Both the position numbers and the translations under genes were made by a program. Of a stretch of 64,000 nt of DNA, positions 47,913-56,160 are shown piece after piece (position 1 is the stretch's first letter; each line of letters begins with the position of its first letter). A model generated the notes under the pieces. It searched no databases, was not told the DNA's origin, and worked only from the letters and a program-made list of their open reading frames with translations. The DNA is from Schaalia sp. ZJ405 (lineage in GTDB: Bacteria > Actinomycetota > Actinomycetes > Actinomycetales > Actinomycetaceae). The stretch covers positions 1-64,000 of the forward strand of contig NZ_CP064952.1 in the NCBI RefSeq assembly GCF_011038885.2, read 5' to 3'.

Positions 47913-49781
47913 ATGGCGCCTAGCATCGAGACTAAACGTACCGCGCGTCGTCGCTCGCGAGCGACGATCTTGACGATCGCCCTGACGAGCGCGCTTTTGG
48001 GAAGTCAACTGGCTCCCGCTTTTGCCGGCGACGAACCCGCTGCTGAAACCTCGGCACCGGCCTCGGCAACCGAAAATCCCGCATCTGCGCCGGATACTGA
48101 ATCTGCGTCGGATACTCAACCCACGTCGGACGCGCAACCCACGACGAATACTGCACCTGAGGCAGGAACGGAACGCGAGGCGGCCTCGCCCTCGGCAATG
48201 ACGAGTCCTGCCAATGCAGCCGCCGAAGCACCGGCTGGAAACCTCATCACCGACCAGCACATCACCCAGGGCGACACAGAGGTCACAGAAACCAGCCTCA
48301 AAATCGCGATCACGGCGAAGTCGGGCGGCATTTACCGGGTGGAATACTACGGGCAATCCTATCCGCTGACTGAAACACCTCGCGGAAACGGAACCTCTCA
48401 GTACAGCGTGAGCGCGGATGGTCTGCCGTCGCGCACCGTTGCCCCGGTGACCCTCTACTTCAAGGCGACCCAGGATGGCGCCGAAAGCTCCAGCGTGATC
48501 GACTCTTACATCACGGTGCTGAATAAACTCATCAACAAGCGAGGATCGCTGCCGGTCCTGCCCACGGTGTACAGCGGTCAGGTATCTGACGCAGACCGTA
48601 CACAGATCATCAATAACGTCATCACCTGGTATCGGGCGGCAGGCTACGAGGTGGCTGAAGGTAATATCACGACCGATGAGCGGGGCGTCACCGTTCGTGT
48701 TGACACCGTCCCCGTGCCTCAGGGCTGGGATCGTCACCAATCGGTGCTTCTTTTCCGCTGGCCCATTTTCTACTCGGTCCGCCCAACAACACTGACGGTA
48801 ACGAACCGAGGAATCGGAAGTGACGTGACAGCTCCAGGACAGGGCTCGGTGGCAGTAAGCTACGATGGTCGCACTTTCGTTAAGGATCGCAAGTCCCCGG
48901 TTTATTCGGCGTCGAAGAACGCGCGCTACATCATGTCTGTGACGAGCGACGATCTCAAGCCGTGGGCAGAACCCTTCTCAGGAGATAATGCTGACCGTAC
49001 AGTCACCATTGCCTACACCGGGGAGAATGGACAAACTGAGACGCGGGCGATCAACCTGACGTCTTCGCAGCTGTGGTTCCAAGCCGTTGGCGCGGCGCTT
49101 GCGAAGAATCCTCTGCCCAAGGTGAAAGTTGACTGCTCAACCAACGATGACGGTGAGATGGTCTGCCCTAAACCCGAATTGACCACCGAGAAGCTCGAGG
49201 AATACAAGACGCTCATTGCTCAGCGGTTGAATGACGCGGGAATCCCCTACACGGACATTCGGTCCTACGGCAACAATTACCCGTTGTTCATCAACCTGCC
49301 GACGGAAACCATTGATGGAACGACGGTGTATCACCGCTACTACTTAGATGATCTCGTTGAGATGAACAAGCCAGCCCCGACGGACACGCCATCAACTGAC
49401 ACTGAAGATCAGGAAGAGCCGTCTGCTGGGACCGACTCTGAGGATGAGGAAGAACCGCCTGCTGGGACCGATTCTGAGGATCAGGAAGAGCCGTCTGCTG
49501 GGACCGACTCTGAGGATCAGGAAGAGCCGTCTGCTGGGACTGACACTGAGGACCAGGAAGCCCCCTCTGTCGAGGATGAAGCAAAGGATCAGTCTGCTGC
49601 AGGAGAGAAGCCCGCTTCAGACAAGAAGCCTGTGTCGGACAAGAAGCCTGCTGCGGGAAAGAAAGCCGCTCAGACTCTTGCGATGACGGGTTCCCCCGCG
49701 TCCGGTCATATGACGATTGTGGCGGGTGCGCTGATTGTTGGCGCTGCGCTGATGCTCACTCGTCGGCGAGCCGTGCGCTAG
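47913..49781 (+). CDS. LAxTG cell-wall-anchored surface protein
   Basis: A 622-residue exported protein. Signal peptide ending near AFA-GDEPA (about residue 38), an Ala/Thr/Pro/Ser-rich stretch to about 105, then an outer region of unknown fold (about 110-490). Five tandem 12-residue repeats (DSEDQEEPSAGT type) follow near 495-552, then a Lys/Pro stretch. The sorting signal is LAMTG near 589, followed by a hydrophobic helix and RRRAVR. LAxTG is the form cut by class E-type sortases of actinobacteria. No sortase gene is in the window. Confidence 0.85.
   Translation: MAPSIETKRTARRRSRATILTIALTSALLGSQLAPAFAGDEPAAETSAPASATENPASAPDTESASDTQPTSDAQPTTNTAPEAGTEREAASPSAMTSPANAAAEAPAGNLITDQHITQGDTEVTETSLKIAITAKSGGIYRVEYYGQSYPLTETPRGNGTSQYSVSADGLPSRTVAPVTLYFKATQDGAESSSVIDSYITVLNKLINKRGSLPVLPTVYSGQVSDADRTQIINNVITWYRAAGYEVAEGNITTDERGVTVRVDTVPVPQGWDRHQSVLLFRWPIFYSVRPTTLTVTNRGIGSDVTAPGQGSVAVSYDGRTFVKDRKSPVYSASKNARYIMSVTSDDLKPWAEPFSGDNADRTVTIAYTGENGQTETRAINLTSSQLWFQAVGAALAKNPLPKVKVDCSTNDDGEMVCPKPELTTEKLEEYKTLIAQRLNDAGIPYTDIRSYGNNYPLFINLPTETIDGTTVYHRYYLDDLVEMNKPAPTDTPSTDTEDQEEPSAGTDSEDEEEPPAGTDSEDQEEPSAGTDSEDQEEPSAGTDTEDQEAPSVEDEAKDQSAAGEKPASDKKPVSDKKPAAGKKAAQTLAMTGSPASGHMTIVAGALIVGAALMLTRRRAVR
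49394..49566 (+). repeat. Tandem 36-bp coding repeats
   Basis: About five near-identical 36-bp units encode DxEDQEEPSAGT-type acidic repeats in the surface protein's stalk. Near-identity suggests the copy number varies between strains. Confidence 0.85.
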
Positions 49782-49842
49782 CATGATTGAGAGGTCATAG
49801 CGCCTCACTGAGCTCCCCTAAGTGGGGTCTTGCTGGAGAGTT

Positions 49843-49876
49843 CAGGGGTCGGGTGTTCAATTACACCCGGCCCCTG
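49843..49876 (+). terminator. Terminator after the surface-protein gene
   Basis: CAGGGG-T-CGGGTGT pairs with ACACCCG-G-CCCCTG around TCAATT, 60 bp after the stop; the following T-tract is weak. Confidence 0.7.
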
Positions 49877-49934
49877 ATCATGTGTTACCTATGAGCCGTT
49901 ATGCCATCATTCGGCTATTTCCCTCAGGTGTCTT

Positions 49935-49954
49935 CATTGACGAGGACGAGGCTG
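49935..49954 (+). repeat. Dispersed motif copy, non-coding
   Basis: CATTGACGAGGACGAGGCTG lies in the 310-bp gap after the surface-protein terminator, far from any start codon. Confidence 0.6.
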
Positions 49955-50020
49955 AACGACGCTGAGGGTAAGGGTTAAGGGTGGGTTAATGCCTGGGAGC
50001 ACGCCCGAAGATACAGAAAG

Positions 50021-50080
50021 AGCGTGACGCCGTGTGCGTCACGCTCGGGTGGTCGAAGGGGGCGCGCTTCCTTGCGCGCC
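50021..50080 (-). terminator. Two hairpins after the small membrane-protein gene
   Basis: GGGGCGCGC/GCGCGCCCC (about 50057-50080) and a perfect AGCGTGACGC/GCGTCACGCT stem (50021-50045), the latter followed on the minus strand by CTTTCT. They lie just beyond the stop of the gene at 50092. Confidence 0.65.
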
Positions 50081-50091
50081 CCAGCATGATC

Positions 50092-50313
50092 TCAGTGCTG
50101 CGGGCGGTTCATCAGCGCGTAAATCGCGGGAACAAAGAGCAGCGCGGAAAGGCCAACGAGGGCAGCAATGACGACGGAGATCGTTGAACCAACGGAAACC
50201 GCGGCGAAGATACCGAGAGCGGCGAGGAGGACGATCACCGAGATGATGGCTGTGGCATCGGCGGCAACCTGCCAGCGAGCCTGGGTGAGTTCGGACTTGA
50301 CGATGTGCTCCAT
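50092..50313 (-). CDS. Small two-helix membrane protein
   Basis: 73 residues from ATG at 50313 behind AAGGAG; the longer frame to 50358 lacks such a site. Two hydrophobic segments (ATAIISVIVLLAALGIFAAV and VVIAALVGLSALLFVPAIYA) are joined by a short turn, with a charged N-terminus MEHIVKSELTQARWQ. No family recognised; the ribosome-binding site and a dedicated terminator support it as a real gene. Confidence 0.7.
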   Translation of the reverse strand: MEHIVKSELTQARWQVAADATAIISVIVLLAALGIFAAVSVGSTISVVIAALVGLSALLFVPAIYALMNRPQH

Positions 50314-50589
50314 GAATGGGGCTCCTTTTCTTGTCAGTGCCAGCGGTGGCACTGACATGCCCCCGCACGGCAGCGTGTCAGTTGATGCTGTGATGTCTCC
50401 GATGGACCATCGGATCTATTCCAGCGCTCTCTAAGCTAGCAAGGTCAGATGCACCGAGTCCATTTGTGTGCGTGAAAACACAGGCAATCGGGGGTTCGTG
50501 GTCGCAAGAACGTGCGCGGATGTGGCCGATGGCTGTCGAACACAGCGGTGCCGCCGCACCCGTGGGATGCGACGGCACCGGAAAAGGAA

Positions 50590-50608
50590 CGACTGAATAA
50601 TTCAGTCG
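50590..50608 (-). terminator. Cold-shock gene terminator
   Basis: CGACTGAAT-A-ATTCAGTCG palindrome eight bases after the csp stop, followed on the minus strand by TTCCTTTTCC. Confidence 0.75.
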
Positions 50609-50616
50609 AAAGACGT

Positions 50617-50826
50617 TCAGCCGAGACGCTGAATGTTCTCAGCCTGGAGGCCCTTAGGGCCCTGTGTCACCTCGAACTCGACCTTCTCTTCCTCGAAGAG
50701 GGTGCGGCGTCCGGCATCCTGGACGATGTTAGAGAAGTGAGCGAAGACGTCGGCGGAACCGTCGTCAGGAGTGATGAAGCCGTAGCCCTTTTCGTCGTTG
50801 AACCATTTGACAACGCCAGTGGTCAT
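50617..50826 (-). CDS. Cold-shock protein (CspA family)
   Basis: A 69-residue single OB-fold RNA chaperone. RNP1 (KGYGFIT, near 13-19) and RNP2 (VFAHFSNI, near 27-34) are intact. It binds single-stranded RNA/DNA and melts mRNA structure. A stand-alone gene with its own terminator; the upstream 270 bp up to tRNA-Leu holds its leader, where I see no other gene. Confidence 0.96.
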   Translation of the reverse strand: MTTGVVKWFNDEKGYGFITPDDGSADVFAHFSNIVQDAGRRTLFEEEKVEFEVTQGPKGLQAENIQRLG

Positions 50827-51042
50827 GGGGTGTTTCCAATCTTGTCTGCCCCGGCGGGGCGTGGGACCGATCCTCGATCAAGGATCGGCATAGTCACGCA
50901 ACCTCCTGCAACCACCAGGCAAAGCAAGTCCTGCAATGAAACTGTGAAACTACCCTGCTAACGCTACCCCATCCGGGCACAACAGATGCCGTATTGCTTC
51001 ACATCCCACAAAAACGAGACGAGAACGTCACATCGAATGGAG

Positions 51043-51067
51043 AAAGCCCGCAGAATCTGCGGGCTTT
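51043..51067 (-). terminator. Terminator after tRNA-Leu
   Basis: AAAGCCCGCAG and CTGCGGGCTTT pair around three bases, 35 bp beyond the tRNA 3' end on the minus strand. Confidence 0.75.
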
Positions 51068-51101
51068 AAGCCAAAGAAATGCGCGAACACACCATTTCCT
51101 G

Positions 51102-51188
51102 TGGTGCGCGAGGGGGGAGTTGAACCCCCACCCCATCACTGGGACACGGACCTGAACCGTGCGCGTCTGCCTATTCCGCCACTCGCGC
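51102..51188 (-). tRNA. tRNA-Leu (CAG)
   Basis: Minus-strand tRNA of 87 nt with acceptor GCGCGAG/CTCGCGC, a long variable arm as in leucine tRNAs, anticodon loop TTCAGGT (CAG) and an encoded CCA. Confidence 0.95.
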
Positions 51189-51307
51189 GTACCGGAAAAG
51201 AGTACGGGGATTCGGTGGACTGAGTCAAACCCGAATGTGGGTTTTACGTCATGATTTCTGCCTCACTTCGGCCCCGCGTGAGTCACCCCCCCGCACGAGA
51301 GCCTAAG

Positions 51308-52183
51308 TCATCCCCACACGAGAGCCACTGCCGCAGCGACGCAGCTGGCAATGGCGACCAGCCCGTCACGCCACGACACGCTCAGCCGTTCGGCACGAAC
51401 TTCGGGGAGTCCACCGCGCAGCGACATGGCACGCCCCGTGTCGGCTGCCCCGCGCGATGCCGCTGACAGCGTTGCTGTTGAGATATCAACAAGGAGCCTC
51501 AATGTTCCCCGGATATTGAGAGTAGCGATTGACCGCCCCATGCGGATTTTCACCGTGTCGATCACCGAGGTTGTCTGGTCTTGGAGGATCGGGAGTGCTC
51601 GTAGGGCGAGCTGCATGATGCGAGTCCACTCGTCAACGGGCACATGCAGCCACTTCAGCGGCCTCAACAGCGTGGCCATCGCCTGCACAAGCCGATCCGT
51701 TGTGTAGGTCCACAGGAGAATTCCCGTGCCCCACAAGACGACGATCGTTACCGCCATCGCCCGAAGAAAGATGAAGAATCCCCCACCCAGGGTCGCGCCG
51801 ACGAATCCCCCGATGAGCCCGGACCAGAACCAGATCGGGGGACGAGGGAGTGCGCTTGCGGGAACACGAATGATCAGTGTTGCAATCGCGAGCAATGACG
51901 CCAGCGCTCCGACGGTGATCCACGTGGGTTTCACGAGAAGAATGGTTGTCAGGACAGTCCAACTGAGGATCAGGGTGCCCGGCCAGGTGCGCGTCAGTCC
52001 GCTATCCCACGGCAGCGTGCGTGGCGGGGCAAATGATGCGGGTTTACGTGGTTTCGATTGACGAGGACGAGGCGTCACCTCAGGTGCGAGATCGCTGGGT
52101 GCCTCTGCGTGGCGCATTGCCGGAGCCGAGGCCGCTGCCTCGTCCTCGTTATTGCCGTGCTGCATGGACATCTGCTGGGTCAT
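51308..52183 (-). CDS. ECF transporter transmembrane protein EcfT
   Basis: About 291 residues from ATG at 52183, which overlaps the stop of the fused ECF gene. The first 65 residues are polar and disordered and contain two copies of the dispersed motif, read in different frames (PRPRQ and NEDEAA). The rest has about five membrane helices and the EcfT coupling region with an A-R-G-like motif (SAASRGAADTGRAMSLRGG near 250). It couples ATP hydrolysis to the S component. Confidence 0.85.
   Translation of the reverse strand: MTQQMSMQHGNNEDEAAASAPAMRHAEAPSDLAPEVTPRPRQSKPRKPASFAPPRTLPWDSGLTRTWPGTLILSWTVLTTILLVKPTWITVGALASLLAIATLIIRVPASALPRPPIWFWSGLIGGFVGATLGGGFFIFLRAMAVTIVVLWGTGILLWTYTTDRLVQAMATLLRPLKWLHVPVDEWTRIMQLALRALPILQDQTTSVIDTVKIRMGRSIATLNIRGTLRLLVDISTATLSAASRGAADTGRAMSLRGGLPEVRAERLSVSWRDGLVAIASCVAAAVALVWG
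52056..52073 (+). repeat. Dispersed motif copy 1 in EcfT N-terminus
   Basis: ATTGACGAGGACGAGGCG, antisense to the gene, read as T-P-R-P-R-Q. Confidence 0.6.
52136..52154 (-). repeat. Dispersed motif copy 2 in EcfT N-terminus
   Basis: CAATAACGAGGACGAGGCAG, same strand as the gene, read as N-N-E-D-E-A-A, in inverted orientation to copy 1 about 80 bp away. Confidence 0.6.
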
Positions 52184-54555
52184 CGGAGGATCCCTTCGGT
52201 CAGCTCCATGCGGTCGGTGCATAGGGCGTCCAGCCCGTCGGTGTCATGCGAGATCACGAGGACGGCGAGGCCCTGGCGTCGCCGCTCGGCAAGAACGTCA
52301 ATGAGGAGTGACCGCGATTGGGTGTCAAGGCCCGCCATCGGTTCATCAAGGACGAGAACCTGAGGGTCGGAGGCGAGCAGCCCGGCAAGGGCCACGCGGC
52401 GCATCTGACCACCGGAAAGTTCGTCGATGCTCCGAGTCGCAAGATCTGGATCGAGACCAACTGAACGCATCGCTCGGTCAATGAGGTCCTGCTGTTCGCG
52501 TGGGAGCACTGCCGCATCACGGGTGCTTTGCCTGCCTCGGCGCCGGTGGGCAGCTCCTCGGCGCCTGAAGCGTCGAGGCTGCGTGGCGGCGTCATCATGA
52601 CCCACGACGGCATCTTTTTCGGAGCCGTTCCCAATGGCGGGGCCGTGACCTGCGGCGGCAAGGATGTCGGAGCGCACGGATGGGCGCTGGAGTTGAAGCC
52701 GGGCAAATTGCATCGACAGCGCGACATCTCCGATTCTTGAGGTCATCGGGTCTGAGCCGAGCGTGCACTTGCCCCACGTCGGCTCGATGAGTCCGGTGAG
52801 GATTCGTGACAGCGTCGTCTTTCCCGACCCATTTCCTCCGGTGATGAGAAGCCCCTGCCCGGGAGAGAGAATGAACGTGACATCGCGCAGGACCGGGTTC
52901 TCCCACGGGGTTCCCACGTCGTAGGTATGGGCAACGCCGTTGGCCCACAGGTGTTCACCGGGTGGACGATAGGTCGGCGCGTCCGGCATTGGCGCAGGAA
53001 TATCTGGGGTGTCCCTTTCCGTGGCCTGTGGATTGGAGGGGTCAGGTACCGGTGTCGCCGGATCGGGAGCGTTCTCGGATTCATTGGCGAGGACGAGCGC
53101 GGTTTCCCCAGACACAATGCGACCCTCGCGCACATGAATAACCCGGTCGGCACGCTGAGTCTCGGTCACGTCATGGGTGATGTGGACAACGCTTGTTCCC
53201 GACTGGGGAAGTGAAGCGAGGATGTCGAGAAGTTCCCGGCGGCCCTGCTGATCAATCATCGCCGTTGATTCATCGCTGATCAGTAGGCTGGGACGCCTCA
53301 CGAGAGCACCGGCCAACGACAGACGTTGAAGCTGTCCACCCGACAGGTGCCGCGTCAACGCGTCTTCTTGTCCTCCAAGTCCCACCGTGGCCAAAACAGC
53401 GGGAAGATCAACGCGGGCTCGCTCGTGGGCAGACAGCCCCCACAGGACATCGTCGGCAACTGTCTCACCGAGCATCTGCAACTCCGAGCGCTGTGACACG
53501 AAGGCCACTCCACGGTATTGCCCCAGGCGCGCCTCGCCCTCGCCATATTCGATGGTTCCCGCCGTTGGTTGCGCCCCGGCGAGAAGTAGCGCGAGCGTTG
53601 ACTTCCCCGAACCATTCGGCCCCTCGACAACAACGAACTCGCCCGCATTGATTGTGACGCTGACATCGGATAATGCGGGCTGCTGCGATCCTGGATAACT
53701 GAAGGACGCGTGACTGACGCGGACGGGAAGAGGTGAGGCGGCCTCGTCCTCGTCAATGATGAACGAGGACGAATCCCCTGGTGAGCGTGACGGAAGCGAG
53801 GAATCCTGTGGTGCGGTGCGAGTGGTCGAGGACGTCGCCGCAATGAGCGGGTCCCACCCGGAGGCCAGATCAATGCGTCGCAGGATCGCGCCGAGAAGCC
53901 AATATGCAATGACGACGAGCAGTGCCATTGAGATCAGTGACATGAGGGGAACCCATATCCACCAGGTATCCACAAGCACTGAGATTGCGTGTGACAGGGA
54001 TGTTGAGGCGCCCTGAAGACCGGGGATTTTACCCAGGAGCGTGACGTAGCCATTGAGACTGGTGCGGAAGGATTCAAGAAATAGGGTGCGCAGATCGTCG
54101 AGAATCCACAGGACACCCGTGACGGCTGCACCAACGATTCCCCCGAGGACAATTCCGGTGACAATGATCCCCGGCCAGCGCATCCCGCGGCGCATGAGGG
54201 AGCCAACGATCACTCCAACGATTGCCGACTGGGCAACCGTCCACACGCAGGACAATCCACCAACTGCCATCGTCATCAGGAGTGTTGTGACAACGGCGGC
54301 AACGGTGGCTCGGGGGCGCAAACGCACGGCAATCATCGCCAGAGGAACCGCCGAACCGACCTGGAGGAATAGTGCGAATGGGGTGATCACGGTGGCAAGG
54401 ATCCCCAGTGTCACCGCGAGGGATGCCAACGCCCCGCAGGTTGCGATGTCTGTTGGGCTCAGCGCCGCGGCGGTCTTTCGGACGGGGGTGGGCGTCACGG
54501 CGGATGTGGCGTGGTTGCGGCTGCGGAGGTGAGGACGGGAGGGTCTGGCTGGCAC
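52180..54555 (-). CDS. Fused ECF transporter: S component plus two ATPases
   Basis: One 791-residue chain combining three parts that are usually separate. Residues about 30-230 are six or seven helices resembling an ECF S component (DUF2232-like). Residues about 285-490 are the first ATPase (Walker A GPNGSGKS, LSGGQ signature, LLISDES Walker B). Residues about 540-790 are the second (GGNGSGKTT, LSGGQMRR, VLVLDEPMAGLD). Linkers contain further dispersed-motif copies. EcfT is encoded right after by an ATGA overlap. It takes up a vitamin, metal or similar substrate; which one is unknown. Confidence 0.85.
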   Translation of the reverse strand: MPARPSRPHLRSRNHATSAVTPTPVRKTAAALSPTDIATCGALASLAVTLGILATVITPFALFLQVGSAVPLAMIAVRLRPRATVAAVVTTLLMTMAVGGLSCVWTVAQSAIVGVIVGSLMRRGMRWPGIIVTGIVLGGIVGAAVTGVLWILDDLRTLFLESFRTSLNGYVTLLGKIPGLQGASTSLSHAISVLVDTWWIWVPLMSLISMALLVVIAYWLLGAILRRIDLASGWDPLIAATSSTTRTAPQDSSLPSRSPGDSSSFIIDEDEAASPLPVRVSHASFSYPGSQQPALSDVSVTINAGEFVVVEGPNGSGKSTLALLLAGAQPTAGTIEYGEGEARLGQYRGVAFVSQRSELQMLGETVADDVLWGLSAHERARVDLPAVLATVGLGGQEDALTRHLSGGQLQRLSLAGALVRRPSLLISDESTAMIDQQGRRELLDILASLPQSGTSVVHITHDVTETQRADRVIHVREGRIVSGETALVLANESENAPDPATPVPDPSNPQATERDTPDIPAPMPDAPTYRPPGEHLWANGVAHTYDVGTPWENPVLRDVTFILSPGQGLLITGGNGSGKTTLSRILTGLIEPTWGKCTLGSDPMTSRIGDVALSMQFARLQLQRPSVRSDILAAAGHGPAIGNGSEKDAVVGHDDAATQPRRFRRRGAAHRRRGRQSTRDAAVLPREQQDLIDRAMRSVGLDPDLATRSIDELSGGQMRRVALAGLLASDPQVLVLDEPMAGLDTQSRSLLIDVLAERRRQGLAVLVISHDTDGLDALCTDRMELTEGILR
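53082..53102 (+). repeat. Dispersed motif copy in the inter-ATPase linker
   Basis: CATTGGCGAGGACGAGCGCG, read on the minus strand as A-L-V-L-A-N. Confidence 0.5.
53738..53772. repeat. Dispersed motif inverted pair in the S-ATPase linker
   Basis: ATTGACGAGGACGAGGCCGC on the minus strand (read I-D-E-D-E-A-A) is followed by the oppositely oriented ACGAGGACGA at 53763-53772. The arms TCGTCCTCGT (53744-53753) and ACGAGGACGA form a perfect 10-bp inverted repeat. Confidence 0.65.
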
Positions 54556-54692
54556 GTCCGCTAGTCTGCCAGGAACTCCTGGGAAAATGCTCGGTGCGTT
54601 CTTATTGAGGAAGGGATCTCGAGAAAAAATGTGAGCGTTGACATAGACTGGTCATGCTATTTTTTAACCGAGACAACGAGGTCTTGATTTTT

Positions 54693-56144
54693 ATGGCTAC
54701 CCGATCGCGGGCGTCGCTGACGCTCAATCCCCGTGGAACCACGAAAAGAAAACCAGTAACAAAAGAATCCGGAATCAGTCCGGCGAAAATTATCGGCCAA
54801 GTTGGTGCCGCTATCGCTGTTGTCACGTTCCTCTTCGTTGAGCTTCCCGGCCTCGACCCAGCAGGATCACGAATGTTCGGGATTTTCCTTGCCGCGATCC
54901 TCCTGTGGGTCACCGAAGCCATCCCGCTGTTCGCCACGGCGGCGCTGGTGATGCTCCTGGAAGTCCTCTTCGTTTCCGACAAAGCAATCCTGGCTGTGGC
55001 CGAGGACGCGCCCGCCTATACAACTTTCTTCGGGGCCCTGGCGAATCCCGTGATTATTCTGTTCCTCGGCGGATTCATGCTTGCCGACGGTGCCGCAAAG
55101 TACAAGGTTGACCGAGCGCTCTCAGCTGTCTTGCTTAAACCCTTCCTCGGCAATCCGCGTCTGACCGTCATGGGGATCATGCTGATCACCGCGCTCATGT
55201 CGATGTTCATGTCGAACACGGCGACAACGGCAACGATGTTCGCCGTGATGATGCCGGTGATCCTGGGGCTACCCGAAGGGAAAGCACGCACCGGGATCGC
55301 CCTGTCGATCCCGGTTGCTGCAAATGTTGGAGGCATGGGAACCCCCGTTGGGACACCTCCTAACGCCATCGCCCTGGGAGCACTCGACACCATCGGCATG
55401 TCGATCTCCTTCCTTGATTGGATGCTTGCCGCCGTCCCCCTGATGCTCGTCGTCCTTGCCGTCTCGTGGGTCTTCATTTCGTGGCGCTACATCCCCGGAG
55501 ATGTCCCGTTCGTCGTTGACACTTCAGCGAAGTTCGACACCTCACGCAACGCCACAATCTTCTACGTCACCGCCGTGATCACCGTCATCTTGTGGATGAC
55601 CGAAGCCATCCACGGACTCTCCTCAAACGTCGTCGGATTCATCCCCGTTGTTGTCCTCCTCGTCCTCAAAGTCATGACCGGCGACGACCTGAAAACCCTT
55701 GACTGGCCGGTGCTGTGGCTCGTTGCCGGCGGCATCGCCCTCGGCAGTGGAGTTGGCTCCACCGGGCTGGACACCTGGCTCCTGGGATCAATCGAATGGG
55801 AAGCAATTCCCGCGGTGCTCCTCCTGCTGGTCCTTGCCCTCGTTGGATGGGTAACCTCGAATGTCATCTCGCACTCGGCCTCGGCAAATCTCCTGATCCC
55901 GATGGGAATTGGCTTGGCAACAACCGTTGACTCCTCAACCGCAGAAATCGCCATCGTCCTCGCCCTTGGCTGCTCCCTGGGAATGTGCCTGCCGATCTCC
56001 ACCCCGCCGAACGCCATCGCCTACTCAACGGGGACAACACCGACGAAAGAAATGACGATCGTCGGCCTCGTTGTCGGTGTTGTCGGCGTGATCCTCCTCG
56101 CCCTCGTTGCACCCCTGACATGGGGCGCACTCGGAATCATCTAA
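54693..56144 (+). CDS. SLC13/DASS family anion (dicarboxylate) transporter
   Basis: About 483 residues, around 11-12 helices, of the divalent anion:sodium symporter group. The two signature SNT-like loops are visible: MSNTATTATMFAVMMP near 170 and SNVISHSASANLLIP near 388, followed by ISTPPNAIAYSTG, the sodium-site region. It imports di- or tricarboxylates or sulfate with Na+. ATG at 54693 (MATRSRAS) is favoured over a start at 54654. A sensor kinase gene follows after 16 bp, hinting at joint control. Confidence 0.88.
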   Translation: MATRSRASLTLNPRGTTKRKPVTKESGISPAKIIGQVGAAIAVVTFLFVELPGLDPAGSRMFGIFLAAILLWVTEAIPLFATAALVMLLEVLFVSDKAILAVAEDAPAYTTFFGALANPVIILFLGGFMLADGAAKYKVDRALSAVLLKPFLGNPRLTVMGIMLITALMSMFMSNTATTATMFAVMMPVILGLPEGKARTGIALSIPVAANVGGMGTPVGTPPNAIALGALDTIGMSISFLDWMLAAVPLMLVVLAVSWVFISWRYIPGDVPFVVDTSAKFDTSRNATIFYVTAVITVILWMTEAIHGLSSNVVGFIPVVVLLVLKVMTGDDLKTLDWPVLWLVAGGIALGSGVGSTGLDTWLLGSIEWEAIPAVLLLLVLALVGWVTSNVISHSASANLLIPMGIGLATTVDSSTAEIAIVLALGCSLGMCLPISTPPNAIAYSTGTTPTKEMTIVGLVVGVVGVILLALVAPLTWGALGII

Positions 56145-56160
56145 ATCGGGGAGAGAAACG

